From contig NZ_CP024636.1 of NCBI RefSeq assembly GCF_009728735.1, positions 1,243,621 through 1,307,620 of the forward strand: 64,000 nucleotides of DNA. The letters run 5' to 3'. Shown piece by piece: positions 10,085 to 20,583 of this stretch. A program made the translations under genes and the position numbers. This stretch comes from Pantoea phytobeneficialis. Lineage in GTDB: Bacteria; Pseudomonadota; Gammaproteobacteria; Enterobacterales; Enterobacteriaceae. How positions within the stretch are numbered: the first letter of the stretch is position 1; each line of letters starts with the position of its first letter. The notes under the pieces were generated by a model that was not told the origin of the DNA, searched no databases, and saw only the letters and a list, made by a program, of their open reading frames with translations.

Positions 10085-10100
10085 CGTGAGGGGGATCACT
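10085..10100 (+). promoter_or_regulatory. CRP-like site upstream of sdhC
   Basis: CGTGA-GGGGGA-TCACT matches the CRP consensus TGTGA-N6-TCACA with one mismatch in each half. Its centre lies about 80 bases before the predicted sdhC transcription start, a plausible class I position. cAMP-CRP activation of sdh is known in E. coli; binding here is inferred. Confidence 0.5.
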
Positions 10101-10137
10101 GTTCAGCTTAAATGTGACCAAAGAGATTGTAGGGGAA

Positions 10138-10166
10138 TTGTAATCAGAATGTGATCCTCCTATACT
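10138..10166 (+). promoter_or_regulatory. sdhC sigma-70 promoter
   Basis: TTGTAA (10138-10143) and TATACT (10161-10166) are separated by exactly 17 bases, a strong sigma-70 match. The predicted start near 10173 gives a leader of about 155 bases before sdhC. Confidence 0.7.
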
Positions 10167-10328
10167 GCCGCCAGGTCTCCGGAACACCCTGACACCAGGA
10201 GCCACCCAGCGTTTTCCCCGCGTCACTGAACACTGGATGTTGCTTCTTTGGTGACGGTTGCACTCTGAACACGTCCTGTGTCTCTGGTGCAACCCAGGAC
10301 CGGAGGAAGCAAAATAAAAAAGAGCTGT

Positions 10329-10718
10329 GTGGGCAAAACCGTGAAAAAACAAAGACCTGTTAACTTGGATCTCTCGACGATCCGGTTTCCCGTTACTGCA
10401 ATATCGTCCATTCTCCACCGCGTCTCCGGCGTGATCACCTTTGTCGCTCTCGGAATTCTGCTCTGGTTACTGGGTCTCTCTCTCTCTTCTCCTGAAGGTT
10501 TCCTGCAAGCCGCATCCATCATGGATAGCTTCTTCGTCAAATTCATCATGTGGGGCATTCTGACTGCGCTGGCTTACCATGTCGTGGGCGGTATTCGTCA
10601 TATGTTGGCTGATTTTGGCTTTATGGAAGAAACCTTGCAGGTGGGCACCCGTTCCGCTCAGGCGGCTTTTGGTATCACTGTCGTGCTTTCAATTTTGGCT
10701 GGAGTCCTCGTATGGTAA
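10329..10718 (+). CDS. sdhC: Succinate dehydrogenase cytochrome b556 subunit SdhC
   Basis: One of two membrane anchors of complex II; it holds haem b and forms the quinone site with SdhD. The product from GTG 10329 is 129 residues, starts [15 protein letters not shown] and aligns residue for residue with E. coli Sdh[10 protein letters not shown] carries the conserved Ser and Arg near the quinone site, and [11 protein letters not shown] holds the haem ligand His. The frame runs further upstream, but those residues are not family-like. A strong GGAGGA at 10302-10307 is too far from 10329 for a normal ribosome site, so the exact start deserves care. Confidence 0.93.
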   Translation: MGKTVKKQRPVNLDLSTIRFPVTAISSILHRVSGVITFVALGILLWLLGLSLSSPEGFLQAASIMDSFFVKFIMWGILTALAYHVVGGIRHMLADFGFMEETLQVGTRSAQAAFGITVVLSILAGVLVW

Positions 10719-11059
10719 GCAATGCTTCTGCATTAGGACGCAACGGTGTTCATGACTGGCTGTTGCTGCGTGCTGCTGCAATCTTAATTACGCTCTACAT
10801 TCTCTACATTCTCGGTTTTGTGGTGATGACAGGCACGCTGACGTATGACGTCTGGCGCGGCTTCTTCGCTTCCTCCTTTACCAAAGTGTTCACGTTGCTG
10901 ACGCTGTTCTCGATTCTGGTCCACGGTTGGATTGGGATGTGGCAGGTGCTGACTGACTACGTGAAACCGGTGGCGACCCGTCTGGTGTTGCAGCTGGTGG
11001 TTGTGGTGGCGCTGTTGTCCTATGCAATTTATGGAACCGTTGTAGTGTGGGGTGTGTAA
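10712..11059 (+). CDS. sdhD: Succinate dehydrogenase membrane anchor SdhD
   Basis: The second membrane subunit of complex II, 115 residues with three transmembrane helices (about 15-37, 58-80 and 90-113). It begins [29 protein letters not shown] and the Tyr-containing LTDYVK segment are conserved in the quinone pocket. It overlaps sdhC by 7 bases and abuts sdhA with no spacer, so all four subunits should be translationally coupled. Confidence 0.96.
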   Translation: MVSNASALGRNGVHDWLLLRAAAILITLYILYILGFVVMTGTLTYDVWRGFFASSFTKVFTLLTLFSILVHGWIGMWQVLTDYVKPVATRLVLQLVVVVALLSYAIYGTVVVWGV

Positions 11060-12826
11060 ATGAGTTTGCCAGTCAGAGAATTTGATGCCGTGGTGATCGG
11101 CGCGGGTGGCGCAGGTATGCGCGCCGCTCTGCAAATCTCCCAATCGGGCCTGAGTTGCGCCCTGTTATCCAAAGTGTTCCCAACCCGTTCCCATACCGTG
11201 TCGGCGCAAGGCGGTATCACCGTGGCGCTGGGTAACTCCCATGAAGATAACTGGGAATGGCATATGTATGACACCGTCAAAGGTTCCGACTATATCGGTG
11301 ACCAGGACGCGATTGAATATATGTGTAAAACCGGCCCGGAAGCGATTCTGGAGCTGGAGCATATGGGTCTGCCATTCTCCCGTCTTGATGACGGCCGCGT
11401 CTATCAGCGTCCGTTTGGTGGTCAGTCAAAAAACTTCGGTGGTGAGCAGGCAGCGCGTACCGCTGCGGCCGCTGACCGTACTGGCCACGCCCTGCTGCAT
11501 ACCCTGTATCAGCAGAACCTGAAAAACAAAACCACCATCTTCTCCGAATGGTATGCGCTGGACCTGGTGAAAAATGAAGACGGTGCGATTGTCGGTTGTA
11601 CCGCTATCTGCATCGAAACCGGTGAAACCGTCTACTTCAAAGCCAAAGCTACCATCCTGGCAACCGGCGGTGCGGGACGTATTTATCAGTCCACCACCAA
11701 CGCCCACATCAACACCGGCGACGGCGTTGGCATGGCGCTGCGCGCTGGCGTGCCGATGCAGGATATGGAGATGTGGCAGTTCCACCCAACCGGCATTGCC
11801 GGAGCCGGTGTTCTGGTAACCGAAGGTTGTCGTGGTGAAGGCGGTTATCTGCTGAACAAACACGGCGAACGCTTTATGGAACGCTATGCGCCAAACGCCA
11901 AAGACCTGGCGGGGCGTGACGTGGTCGCTCGTTCCATGATGGTGGAGATCCGTGAAGGTCGTGGTTGTGACGGCCCGTGGGGTCCGCATATCAAACTGAA
12001 GCTCGACCATCTGGGTGCAGAAGTGCTGGAGTCACGTCTGCCGGGCATTCTCGAGCTGTCGCGTACCTTTGCTCACGTCGATCCGATTAAAGAACCGATT
12101 CCGGTCATTCCAACCTGTCACTACATGATGGGTGGCGTGCCGACCAAAGTCACCGGTCAGGCGCTGCGCGTCAATGAGCAGGGTGAAGATGAAGTGATTC
12201 CAGGCCTGTTCGCGGTGGGTGAAATCGCCTGCGTATCGGTACACGGTGCTAACCGTCTTGGCGGTAACTCACTGCTTGACCTGGTGGTGTTTGGCCGTGC
12301 AGCGGGTCTGCATCTGGCGGAATGTATCGAAGAGCAGGGTGAACTGCGCGATGCCAGCCAGGAAGAGATCGACGCGGCAATGGCACGTTTCAACCGTTGG
12401 GAAAACAACACCACTGGCGAAGACCCGGTTGAGATTCGCAAAGCACTGCAACGCTGTATGCAGAACAACTTCTCGGTGTTCCGTGAAGGTGAAGCGATGG
12501 CGCAGGGGCTGGAAGAGTTAAAAGTGATCCGTGAGCGTCTGAAAACCGCGCGTCTGGATGACCGTTCACCGGACTTCAATACTCAGCGTATCGAGTGTCT
12601 TGAACTGGATAACCTGCTGGAAACCGCGTATGCCACGGCAGTGGCGGCGAACTTCCGTACCGAAAGCCGTGGTGCGCATAGCCGCTTCGACTACCCGGAT
12701 CGCGATGATGAAAACTGGCTGTGCCACAGCCTCTATGTTCCGCAAACGGAAAGCATGACGCGCCGTGAGGTGAACATGCAACCGAAACTGCGTGCGGCCT
12801 TCCCGCCGAAAGCGCGTACTTACTAA
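11060..12826 (+). CDS. sdhA: Succinate dehydrogenase flavoprotein subunit SdhA
   Basis: The catalytic subunit of complex II oxidises succinate to fumarate with covalently bound FAD on the cytoplasmic face of the membrane. The 588-residue protein has the dinucleotide-binding [15 protein letters not shown] at residues 10-24. The FAD-linking His45 lies in [12 protein letters not shown]. The capping-domain arginine segment [12 protein letters not shown] and the HPTG and [16 protein letters not shown] motifs are present. The start follows the sdhD stop directly. Confidence 0.98.
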   Translation: MSLPVREFDAVVIGAGGAGMRAALQISQSGLSCALLSKVFPTRSHTVSAQGGITVALGNSHEDNWEWHMYDTVKGSDYIGDQDAIEYMCKTGPEAILELEHMGLPFSRLDDGRVYQRPFGGQSKNFGGEQAARTAAAADRTGHALLHTLYQQNLKNKTTIFSEWYALDLVKNEDGAIVGCTAICIETGETVYFKAKATILATGGAGRIYQSTTNAHINTGDGVGMALRAGVPMQDMEMWQFHPTGIAGAGVLVTEGCRGEGGYLLNKHGERFMERYAPNAKDLAGRDVVARSMMVEIREGRGCDGPWGPHIKLKLDHLGAEVLESRLPGILELSRTFAHVDPIKEPIPVIPTCHYMMGGVPTKVTGQALRVNEQGEDEVIPGLFAVGEIACVSVHGANRLGGNSLLDLVVFGRAAGLHLAECIEEQGELRDASQEEIDAAMARFNRWENNTTGEDPVEIRKALQRCMQNNFSVFREGEAMAQGLEELKVIRERLKTARLDDRSPDFNTQRIECLELDNLLETAYATAVAANFRTESRGAHSRFDYPDRDDENWLCHSLYVPQTESMTRREVNMQPKLRAAFPPKARTY

Positions 12827-12840
12827 TTGCGGAGATCATC

Positions 12841-13557
12841 ATGAGACTCGAATTTTCAATCTATCGTTACAACCCGGAAGTGGATGACGCGCCGCGTATG
12901 CAGGAGTACAGCCTGGAAGCGGAAGACGGTCGCGATATGATGCTGCTGGATGCGCTGATCAAGCTGAAAGAGAAAGATCCGACGCTGGCGTTCCGTCGCT
13001 CCTGTCGTGAAGGCGTGTGCGGGTCCGATGGCCTGAACATGAACGGCAAAAACGGTCTGGCGTGCATCACCCCGGTCTCTGCGCTGGGTAATGGTTCGAA
13101 GAAAATTGTTATCCGTCCATTGCCTGGTTTGCCGGTGATCCGCGATCTGGTTGTGGATATGGGGCAATTCTACGCACAATATGAGAAGATTAAGCCTTAC
13201 CTGTTGAATAACGGGGAAAATCCACCGGCACGCGAGCATTTACAAAGCCCGGCTGAGCGTGAGCATCTGGATGGCCTGTACGAGTGTATCCTCTGCGCCT
13301 GCTGCTCAACCTCATGCCCGTCGTTCTGGTGGAACCCGGATAAATTCATCGGTCCGGCCGGTCTGCTGGCGGCTTACCGTTTCCTGATTGACAGCCGCGA
13401 TACGGAAACTGATGCGCGTCTGGATAATCTGAACGATGCTTTCAGTGTATTCCGCTGTCACAGCATCATGAACTGTGTGAGCGTGTGCCCGAAAGGACTA
13501 AACCCGACGCGCGCCATCGGCCATATTAAGTCGATGCTGCTGCAACGCGGGGCGTAA
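12841..13557 (+). CDS. sdhB: Succinate dehydrogenase iron-sulfur subunit SdhB
   Basis: SdhB carries electrons from SdhA to quinone through three Fe-S clusters. The 238-residue protein has the [2Fe-2S] ligands Cys55, Cys60, Asp63 and Cys75; the Asp in place of the third Cys is normal for the E. coli-type enzyme. The later ECILCACCSTSCPS and CHSIMNCVSVCPKGLNP segments supply the [4Fe-4S] and [3Fe-4S] ligands. It lies 14 bases after sdhA. About 200 structured bases separate it from sucA. Confidence 0.98.
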   Translation: MRLEFSIYRYNPEVDDAPRMQEYSLEAEDGRDMMLLDALIKLKEKDPTLAFRRSCREGVCGSDGLNMNGKNGLACITPVSALGNGSKKIVIRPLPGLPVIRDLVVDMGQFYAQYEKIKPYLLNNGENPPAREHLQSPAEREHLDGLYECILCACCSTSCPSFWWNPDKFIGPAGLLAAYRFLIDSRDTETDARLDNLNDAFSVFRCHSIMNCVSVCPKGLNPTRAIGHIKSMLLQRGA

Positions 13558-13570
13558 TCACCACCACTGT

Positions 13571-13680
13571 CCGGGAACCTCAGGTTCCCGGCAGTTTACG
13601 GAAGCCTCTATAAGCGCGGTCAACACCACGCTTATAAAGGTTCCCTTACGAGTCGGGCGCCGATAGCGCAAGGGCTCGTA
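13571..13680 (+). other. Three consecutive hairpins between sdhB and sucA
   Basis: Hairpin 1: CCGGGAACC (13571-13579) with GGTTCCCGG (13583-13591). Hairpin 2: TATAAGCG (13609-13616) with CGCTTATA (13629-13636). Hairpin 3: TACGAG (13647-13652) with CTCGTA (13675-13680). None is followed by a T-run. They may process or stabilise the sdh-suc transcript, or reduce read-through into sucA. Confidence 0.6.
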
Positions 13681-13761
13681 TCGCTGAACTCACTACGGCA
13701 AGCCGCGAAAGCGGCAACAATGAAACCTCAAAAAAAGCATACTAATGCTTAAGGGATCACA

Positions 13762-16569
13762 ATGCAGAACAGCGCGATGAAGCCCTGGCTGGACTCCTCC
13801 TGGCTGGCCGGCGCGAACCAATCTTACATAGAGCAACTCTATGAGGATTTCCTGACCGATCCTGACTCTGTTGATGCAGTGTGGCGCGACATGTTCCAAC
13901 AGCTGCCTGGCACTGGCGTGAAACCTGAGCAGTTTCACTCCACCACGCGTGATTACTTCCGCCGCCTGGCGAAAGATGCTGCGCGTTACACTTCCACAGT
14001 CACTGATCCGGCCACCAACTCCAAACAGGTTAAGGTGTTGCAGCTGATCAACGCCTTCCGCTTTCGCGGACACCAGCACGCTAACCTTGATCCACTCGGC
14101 TTGTGGAAGCAGGACGCTGTACCGGATCTCGACCCGGTTTATCACGACCTGACCGACGCCGATTTTCAGGAAAGCTTTAACGTAGGCTCATTTGCTATCG
14201 GCAAAGAGACCATGAAGCTGGCCGATCTCTATGAGGCGCTGAAGCAAACCTACTGCGGCTCCATTGGTGCCGAGTATATGCATATCACCAACACCGATGA
14301 AAAACGCTGGATTCAACAGCGTATCGAATCGGTGGTGGGGCACGCGACGTTCAGCACGGATGAGAAAAAAGGTTTCCTGAAAGAACTGACAGCGGCAGAA
14401 GGCCTGGAAAAATATCTGGGCGCTAAATTCCCGGGCGCAAAACGCTTCTCGCTGGAAGGCGGCGACGCGCTGATTCCAATGCTGCGTGAGATGATCCGTC
14501 ATGCCGGTAAGAGTGGCACGCGTGAAGTGGTGCTGGGTATGGCACACCGTGGTCGTCTTAACGTCTTGATCAACGTGCTGGGTAAAAAGCCCCAGGATCT
14601 GTTCGACGAGTTCTCCGGTAAGCATAAAGAACATCTCGGCACCGGTGACGTGAAGTACCACATGGGCTTCTCGTCAGACGTGGAAACCGAAGGCGGCCTG
14701 GTGCATCTGGCGCTGGCGTTTAACCCGTCGCACCTCGAAATCGTTAGCCCGGTGGTGATGGGTTCGGTGCGTGCGCGTCTGGATCGTCTGGCAGAACCAA
14801 GCAGCAATAAAGTGCTGCCAATCACCATTCATGGTGATGCAGCGGTAACCGGCCAGGGCGTGGTGCAGGAAACCCTGAACATGTCGCAGGCGCGTGGTTA
14901 CGAAGTGGGCGGTACCGTTCGCATCGTGATCAACAACCAGGTGGGCTTCACCACCTCTAACCCGCTGGACGCGCGTTCTACGCCGTACTGCACCGATATC
15001 GGTAAAATGGTGCAGGCACCGATTTTCCACGTTAACGCGGATGATCCGGAAGCCGTTGCCTTTGTTACCCGACTGGCGCTCGACTATCGCAACACCTTCA
15101 AACGTGATGTGTTTATCGATCTGGTGTGCTACCGCCGTCATGGCCATAACGAAGCCGACGAGCCAAGTGCAACCCAGCCGCTGATGTACCAGAAAATCAA
15201 AAAGCATCCGACACCGCGTAAAATCTATGCCGATCGTCTGGAAGCGGATGGTATTGCCAAACTGGAAGATGCCACCGAGATGGTCAACCTGTACCGCGAC
15301 GCACTGGATGCCGGTGAATGCGTGGTGCCGGAATGGCGTCCGATGAGTCTGCATTCTTTCACCTGGTCACCGTATCTCAACCACGACTGGGATGAGAGCT
15401 ACCCGGCAACTGTGGAGATGAAACGTTTGCAGGAACTGGCGCGTCGTATCAGCCAGGTGCCGGAAGCGGTTGAAGTCCAGGGGCGTGTCGCCAAGATTTA
15501 CAACGATCGTAAAGAGATGGCCGAAGGCAACAAAGCCTTTGACTGGGGCGGCGCGGAGAACCTCGCTTACGCTACGCTGGTGGATGAAGGCATCCCGGTC
15601 CGTCTGTCTGGTGAAGACTCCGGCCGTGGCACCTTCTTCCATCGTCATGCGGTAGTGCACAACCAGGCGAACGGTTCAACCTACACGCCGTTGCACCATA
15701 TCCATCATGGTCAGGGCCAGTTCAAAGTTTGGGACTCCGTCCTGTCCGAAGAAGCGGTGCTGGCGTTTGAATACGGTTATGCCACCGCAGAGCCGCGCGT
15801 GCTGACCATCTGGGAAGCGCAGTTCGGTGACTTTGCCAACGGTGCTCAGGTGGTAATCGACCAGTTCATCAGTTCCGGCGAGCAGAAGTGGGGCCGTATG
15901 TGTGGCCTGGTGATGCTGCTGCCGCATGGCTACGAAGGACAAGGCCCGGAGCACTCCTCCGCCCGTCTGGAACGCTATCTGCAACTCTGTGCTGAGCAGA
16001 ACATGCAGGTGTGTGTACCGTCTACGCCAGCGCAGGTTTACCATATGCTGCGTCGTCAGGCGTTACGCGGCATGCGTCGTCCGTTGATCGTGATGTCACC
16101 GAAGTCGTTGCTGCGTCATCCGCTGGCGATTTCCACACTCGACGAACTGGCGAACGGCAGCTTCCAGCCGGCTATCGGCGAAATCGACGCCCTTGATGCG
16201 AAACAGGTAAAACGCGTAGTGATGTGTTCTGGTAAGGTCTATTACGACCTGCTGGAGCAACGTCGTAAGAACGAGAAAAACGACGTCGCGATTATTCGTA
16301 TCGAGCAGTTATACCCGTTCCCGCATAAAGCGGTACAGGAAGCATTAAAAGCTTATGCCCATGTGCAGGATTTTGTCTGGTGTCAGGAAGAACCACTGAA
16401 TCAGGGTGCATGGTATTGCAGTCAGCATCATTTCCGCGAAGTGATTCCGTTTGGTGCGTCACTGCGTTATGCAGGCCGTCCGGCTTCGGCTTCACCGGCC
16501 GTGGGCTACATGTCTGTACATCAAAAACAGCAGCAAGACCTGGTTAACGACGCGCTGAACCTTGGTTAA
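13762..16569 (+). CDS. sucA: 2-oxoglutarate dehydrogenase E1 component
   Basis: The thiamine-diphosphate-dependent E1 decarboxylates 2-oxoglutarate and passes the succinyl group to the lipoyl arm of SucB. It is 935 residues, close to the usual 933. The N-terminal E2-binding segment MKPWLDSSWLAGANQSYIEQLYEDFL is present. Other motifs are FRFRGHQHANLDPLG, GMAHRGRLNVL, FTTSNPLDARSTPYCTDI, CYRRHGHNEADEPS and GRGTFFHRHAV. The start at 13762 gives the conserved N-terminus. It starts a suc block downstream of sdh and may also have its own promoter in the structured gap. Confidence 0.98.
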   Translation: MQNSAMKPWLDSSWLAGANQSYIEQLYEDFLTDPDSVDAVWRDMFQQLPGTGVKPEQFHSTTRDYFRRLAKDAARYTSTVTDPATNSKQVKVLQLINAFRFRGHQHANLDPLGLWKQDAVPDLDPVYHDLTDADFQESFNVGSFAIGKETMKLADLYEALKQTYCGSIGAEYMHITNTDEKRWIQQRIESVVGHATFSTDEKKGFLKELTAAEGLEKYLGAKFPGAKRFSLEGGDALIPMLREMIRHAGKSGTREVVLGMAHRGRLNVLINVLGKKPQDLFDEFSGKHKEHLGTGDVKYHMGFSSDVETEGGLVHLALAFNPSHLEIVSPVVMGSVRARLDRLAEPSSNKVLPITIHGDAAVTGQGVVQETLNMSQARGYEVGGTVRIVINNQVGFTTSNPLDARSTPYCTDIGKMVQAPIFHVNADDPEAVAFVTRLALDYRNTFKRDVFIDLVCYRRHGHNEADEPSATQPLMYQKIKKHPTPRKIYADRLEADGIAKLEDATEMVNLYRDALDAGECVVPEWRPMSLHSFTWSPYLNHDWDESYPATVEMKRLQELARRISQVPEAVEVQGRVAKIYNDRKEMAEGNKAFDWGGAENLAYATLVDEGIPVRLSGEDSGRGTFFHRHAVVHNQANGSTYTPLHHIHHGQGQFKVWDSVLSEEAVLAFEYGYATAEPRVLTIWEAQFGDFANGAQVVIDQFISSGEQKWGRMCGLVMLLPHGYEGQGPEHSSARLERYLQLCAEQNMQVCVPSTPAQVYHMLRRQALRGMRRPLIVMSPKSLLRHPLAISTLDELANGSFQPAIGEIDALDAKQVKRVVMCSGKVYYDLLEQRRKNEKNDVAIIRIEQLYPFPHKAVQEALKAYAHVQDFVWCQEEPLNQGAWYCSQHHFREVIPFGASLRYAGRPASASPAVGYMSVHQKQQQDLVNDALNLG

Positions 16570-16584
16570 TAAAAAGGAAAGATA

Positions 16585-17808
16585 ATGAGTAGTGTAGATA
16601 TTCTCGTTCCCGATTTGCCTGAATCCGTAGCGGATGCAACGGTAGCCACCTGGCATAAAAAACCCGGCGACGCGGTCAGTCGCGATGAAGTGATTGTCGA
16701 AATCGAAACCGACAAAGTGGTACTGGAAGTACCGGCTGCTGCCGATGGTGTTCTGGATGCGGTGCTGGAAGATGAAGGCGCAACCGTGACCTCTCGTCAG
16801 ATCCTGGGCCGTCTGAAGGAAGGCAACAGCAGCGGGAAAGAGACTACCGCCAAAGTGGAGAGCAAGGAGTCAACGCCAGCACAGCGTCAGACTGCTTCTC
16901 TTGAAGAAGAGAGCAATGACGCGCTCAGCCCGGCGATTCGCCGTCTGATCGCGGAGCACGACCTTGACGCCAGCCAGATCAAAGGCAGCGGCGTGGGCGG
17001 TCGTATCACCCGTGAAGATGTAGAAAAACATCTGGCGAAGAAACCGGAAGCTAAAGCCGCACCGGCGGCGCAGCCTGCTGCCGCTGCTGCGCCGACGGCG
17101 ATTGCGAACCGCAGCGAGAAGCGTGTACCGATGACGCGTCTGCGTAAGCGCGTGGCTGAGCGTCTGCTGGAAGCGAAGAACAGCACCGCGATGCTGACGA
17201 CCTTCAACGAAGTGAACATGAAGCCGATCATGGATCTGCGTAAGCAGTACGGCGATGCCTTCGAGAAGCGTCACGGCGTGCGTCTGGGCTTTATGTCTTT
17301 CTACATCAAAGCCGTGGTTGAAGCGCTGAAACGCTTCCCGGAAGTGAACGCGTCTATCGATGGCGAAGACGTGGTGTATCACAACTATTTCGACGTCAGC
17401 ATCGCGGTATCAACCCCGCGTGGTCTGGTGACGCCAGTGCTGAAAGATGTTGATGCGCTGAGCATGGCTGACATCGAGAAGAAAATTAAAGAGCTGGCGG
17501 TAAAAGGCCGTGACGGCAAGCTGACCGTTGAAGAACTGACCGGCGGTAACTTCACCATCACCAACGGTGGGGTGTTCGGTTCGCTGATGTCCACGCCTAT
17601 CATCAACCCACCGCAGAGTGCGATCCTGGGTATGCACGCTATCAAAGATCGTCCGATGGCAGTGAATGGTCAGGTTGTGGTGCTGCCAATGATGTATCTG
17701 GCGCTCTCCTATGATCACCGTCTGATCGATGGCCGCGAGTCTGTCGGCTATCTGGTGGCCGTGAAAGAGATGCTGGAAGATCCGGCTCGTCTGCTGCTGG
17801 ACGTCTAA
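16585..17808 (+). CDS. sucB: Dihydrolipoyllysine succinyltransferase (E2 of 2-oxoglutarate dehydrogenase)
   Basis: SucB forms the 24-subunit core of the complex and moves the succinyl group to CoA. The 407-residue chain has a lipoyl domain (about 1-80) with the lipoylated Lys44 in [12 protein letters not shown] peripheral subunit-binding domain (about 112-150) follows, with [20 protein letters not shown]. An Ala/Pro-rich linker leads to the catalytic domain, which ends in [11 protein letters not shown] with catalytic His378 and Asp382. It lies 15 bases after sucA. Confidence 0.98.
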   Translation: MSSVDILVPDLPESVADATVATWHKKPGDAVSRDEVIVEIETDKVVLEVPAAADGVLDAVLEDEGATVTSRQILGRLKEGNSSGKETTAKVESKESTPAQRQTASLEEESNDALSPAIRRLIAEHDLDASQIKGSGVGGRITREDVEKHLAKKPEAKAAPAAQPAAAAAPTAIANRSEKRVPMTRLRKRVAERLLEAKNSTAMLTTFNEVNMKPIMDLRKQYGDAFEKRHGVRLGFMSFYIKAVVEALKRFPEVNASIDGEDVVYHNYFDVSIAVSTPRGLVTPVLKDVDALSMADIEKKIKELAVKGRDGKLTVEELTGGNFTITNGGVFGSLMSTPIINPPQSAILGMHAIKDRPMAVNGQVVVLPMMYLALSYDHRLIDGRESVGYLVAVKEMLEDPARLLLDV

Positions 17809-17881
17809 TTTTCACCGGGCGCGTTCTTAAGGGCGCGCCCAACACTCATTAGTCTTTTCAGACCTGAATGGATAGAACATC

Positions 17882-19048
17882 ATGAACTTACACGAATACC
17901 AGGCGAAACAGCTGTTTGCACGGTATGGTATGCCGGCACCGACTGGCTACGCCTGTACTACGCCACGCGAAGCAGAAGAAGCCGCCTCTAAAATTGGCGC
18001 AGGCCCGTGGGTAGTGAAATGTCAGGTTCATGCCGGTGGCCGCGGTAAAGCGGGCGGTGTGAAAGTGGTTAAGAGCAAAGAAGAGATCCGCGCCTTTGCA
18101 GAACACTGGCTGGGCAAACGTCTGGTGACCTATCAAACTGACGCCGAAGGCCAGCCGGTAAACCAGATTCTGGTTGAAGCCGCGACTGACATCGATCAGG
18201 AGCTGTACCTGGGTGCGGTCGTTGACCGTGCCAGCCGTCGCGTGGTCTTTATGGCCTCGACCGAAGGTGGTGTTGAGATCGAGAAAGTGGCGGAAGAGAC
18301 CCCGCACCTGATCCACAAAATGGCACTCGATCCGTTGGCCGGTCCTCAGCCGTATCAGGGCCGCGAGCTGGCGTTCAAACTGGGCCTGACCGGTAAGCAA
18401 GTCAGCCAGTTCACCAAAATCTTTATGGGTCTGGCGACCATGTTCCTCGAGCGCGATCTGGCGCTGGTAGAGATCAACCCGCTGGTCGTTACCAAGCAGG
18501 GTGACCTGGTGTGCCTCGATGGCAAACTGGGTGCCGATGGCAACGCCCTGTTCCGTCAGCCGGAACTGCGTGAAATGCGTGACCCGAGCCAGGAAGATCC
18601 GCGTGAAGCTCATGCAACGCAGTGGGAACTGAACTACGTCGCACTGGAAGGCAACATTGGCTGTATGGTCAACGGTGCCGGTCTGGCGATGGGTACCATG
18701 GACATCGTGAAACACCACGGTGGTCAGCCTGCAAACTTCCTTGATGTCGGCGGCGGCGCAACCAAAGAGCGCGTAACCGAAGCCTTCAAAATCATCCTGT
18801 CTGACGATGCGGTTAAAGCCGTATTCGTTAACATCTTCGGCGGCATCGTGCGTTGCGACCTGATCGCAGACGGCATCATCGGTGCAGTGGCAGAAGTGGG
18901 TGTCAACGTACCGGTGGTGGTACGTCTGGAAGGTAACAACGCCGAGCTGGGCGCTAAGAAACTGGCGGACAGCGGTCTGAACATCATTGCAGCAACCAGC
19001 CTGACAGACGCGGCACAGCGTGTTGTTGCTGCTGCGGAGGGTAAATAA
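17882..19048 (+). CDS. sucC: Succinyl-CoA synthetase (ADP-forming) beta subunit
   Basis: With SucD it converts succinyl-CoA to succinate while making ATP. The 388-residue protein begins [18 protein letters not shown] and has the ATP-grasp fold motifs [16 protein letters not shown] and [19 protein letters not shown], plus [15 protein letters not shown] in the C-terminal domain. A 73-base gap separates it from sucB. Its stop codon shares one base with the sucD start. Confidence 0.98.
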   Translation: MNLHEYQAKQLFARYGMPAPTGYACTTPREAEEAASKIGAGPWVVKCQVHAGGRGKAGGVKVVKSKEEIRAFAEHWLGKRLVTYQTDAEGQPVNQILVEAATDIDQELYLGAVVDRASRRVVFMASTEGGVEIEKVAEETPHLIHKMALDPLAGPQPYQGRELAFKLGLTGKQVSQFTKIFMGLATMFLERDLALVEINPLVVTKQGDLVCLDGKLGADGNALFRQPELREMRDPSQEDPREAHATQWELNYVALEGNIGCMVNGAGLAMGTMDIVKHHGGQPANFLDVGGGATKERVTEAFKIILSDDAVKAVFVNIFGGIVRCDLIADGIIGAVAEVGVNVPVVVRLEGNNAELGAKKLADSGLNIIAATSLTDAAQRVVAAAEGK

Positions 19049-19923
19049 TGTCCATTTTGATCGACAAAAACACCAAAGTCATTTGCCAGGGTTTCACCGG
19101 TGGCCAGGGGACTTTCCACTCTGAGCAGGCGCTGGCCTATGGTACTCAGCTGGTTGGCGGTGTGACGCCGGGCAAAGGCGGCACCACCCATCTCGGTCTG
19201 CCGGTGTTTAACACCGTGCGCGAAGCGGTAGAAGCAACAGGCGCAACCGCCACCGTGATCTACGTTCCGGCTCCGTTCTGCAAAGACGGTATCCTGGAAG
19301 CGATCGATGCCGGTATCAAACTGATCATCACCATCACCGAAGGTATCCCGACGCTGGATATGCTGACCGTGAAAGTGAAGCTGGATGAAGCTGGTGTGCG
19401 CATGATCGGCCCGAACTGTCCGGGTGTGATCACCCCAGGCGAATGTAAAATCGGTATCATGCCGGGCCACATTCACCTGCCGGGCCGCGTAGGTATCGTG
19501 TCACGTTCTGGCACCCTGACCTATGAAGCGGTTAAACAGACCACCGATATCGGTTATGGTCAGTCTACTTGTGTCGGCATCGGTGGTGACCCGATCCCGG
19601 GTTCTAACTTCATCGACATCCTGAAAATGTTCCAGGAAGACCCGCAGACCGAAGCGATCGTGATGATTGGTGAGATCGGCGGTAGTGCTGAAGAAGAAGC
19701 TGCTGCCTATATCAAAGAACACGTCACCAAGCCGGTTGTTGGTTACATCGCCGGTGTGACTGCGCCGAAAGGTAAACGTATGGGCCACGCCGGTGCAATC
19801 ATTGCCGGTGGTAAAGGTACGGCGGATGAGAAATTCGCTGCACTGGAAGCGGCTGGCGTGAAAACCGTGCGCAGCCTGGCTGACATCGGTGATGCGGTGA
19901 AAGCGGTACTGCCTGCTAAATAA
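19048..19923 (+). CDS. sucD: Succinyl-CoA synthetase alpha subunit
   Basis: The alpha subunit binds CoA and carries the phosphohistidine intermediate. The 291-residue protein begins [21 protein letters not shown] (CoA-binding Rossmann domain), has [12 protein letters not shown] in the middle, and carries the active-site His in [14 protein letters not shown]. It overlaps sucC by one base (TAATG). A strong rho-independent terminator follows the stop codon. Confidence 0.98.
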   Translation: MSILIDKNTKVICQGFTGGQGTFHSEQALAYGTQLVGGVTPGKGGTTHLGLPVFNTVREAVEATGATATVIYVPAPFCKDGILEAIDAGIKLIITITEGIPTLDMLTVKVKLDEAGVRMIGPNCPGVITPGECKIGIMPGHIHLPGRVGIVSRSGTLTYEAVKQTTDIGYGQSTCVGIGGDPIPGSNFIDILKMFQEDPQTEAIVMIGEIGGSAEEEAAAYIKEHVTKPVVGYIAGVTAPKGKRMGHAGAIIAGGKGTADEKFAALEAAGVKTVRSLADIGDAVKAVLPAK

Positions 19924-19940
19924 GTTTACGTTTTTGATCT

Positions 19941-19966
19941 AAGCCACCTGCGGGTGGCTTTTTTTA
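19941..19966 (+). terminator. Rho-independent terminator of the sdh-suc operon
   Basis: AAGCCACC (19941-19948) and GGTGGCTT (19953-19960) form an 8-bp stem around a TGCG loop, running into seven T residues at 19959-19965. It closes the sdhCDAB-sucABCD unit. Confidence 0.93.
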
Positions 19967-20583
19967 TGTCCGTAGCCACTGAAAAAGTGGGGAAAAATCC
20001 TACGCAGTGAAAATTGCCGTCTATGCTTACTTTGTCAGAAAGGTAAAGAAGGGCAAATTCGAAGGCGTTCTGTTTGAAAGTTAGGAAAGTCTTACCCGCC
20101 GCTTCGTTAAATTTTTATGGCAAAGGTAATTATTTTCTTAATTACGTCATCGTCTCATGACAACTAATTAACAACCTGCCTAACAATACATATCTGGAAA
20201 TTTTGTACGTTATCTCAGATCAATAAATGCTGAGATATAACAAACTTTACCGCTGGCAAAGCGCAGCGCAAACGGTATAAATTGCGCTACATCAATTCAA
20301 TCATTTCCATGTTTTTTCAGGAGTTTGTGCCAGGCGTTGTTATATCAATTCTGTCGCCACCGCACTCTCGACTGTCGAAAACCGATTGTTGCGATGAGTT
20401 TTCAGGGTTTTTTCATCACAGTTACTCGCTCACTTCGGGCAGCAGATTACTCTGTTCTGTCGGTAACAAAACAAAACTGGAATCAATAATCAGTCGTTCC
20501 TGACTCTTATTCTGCACGTCAATGTCTGTCTTTTTACCGTTGTCGCCCGCAGAAGGAGTTCATGCGAGGAGCAAGGAGTCATC
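19967..20583 (+). promoter_or_regulatory. Long cydA upstream control region
   Basis: About 600 AT-rich bases without a convincing gene lie before cydA. An 8-bp inverted repeat TATCTCAG (20211-20218) / CTGAGATA (20230-20237), spaced by 11 bases, looks like a dyad operator. In E. coli the equivalent region has several promoters and ArcA and FNR sites. I cannot place those motifs with confidence here. A ribosome site AAGGAG precedes the cydA start. Confidence 0.55.

Larger units (their letters stand above)
9691..10328. other. gltA-sdhC divergent control region
   Basis: This gap of about 640 bases has no credible gene. It separates gltA (minus) from sdhC (plus). It contains an identifiable sdhC promoter and a CRP-like site, described separately. 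The gltA-proximal part (9691-9980) has no site I can name with confidence. In E. coli the equivalent region binds ArcA and CRP. Confidence 0.7.

Noticed and set aside
10303..10316. Possible sdhC start at ATA 10314, well spaced after GGAGGA
   Set aside because: ATA is an extremely rare start, and GTG 10329 gives the exact family N-terminus. The ribosome site mismatch is noted in the sdhC entry.
20160..20190. GTTA direct repeats on the minus strand as an ArcA site for cydA
   Set aside because: The repeat spacing is 12 bases, not the usual 10-11, and short GTTA motifs are common in AT-rich DNA.
20282..20503. A 73-residue open frame in the cydA upstream region
   Set aside because: No ribosome site, no family resemblance, and it lies in a region expected to be regulatory.
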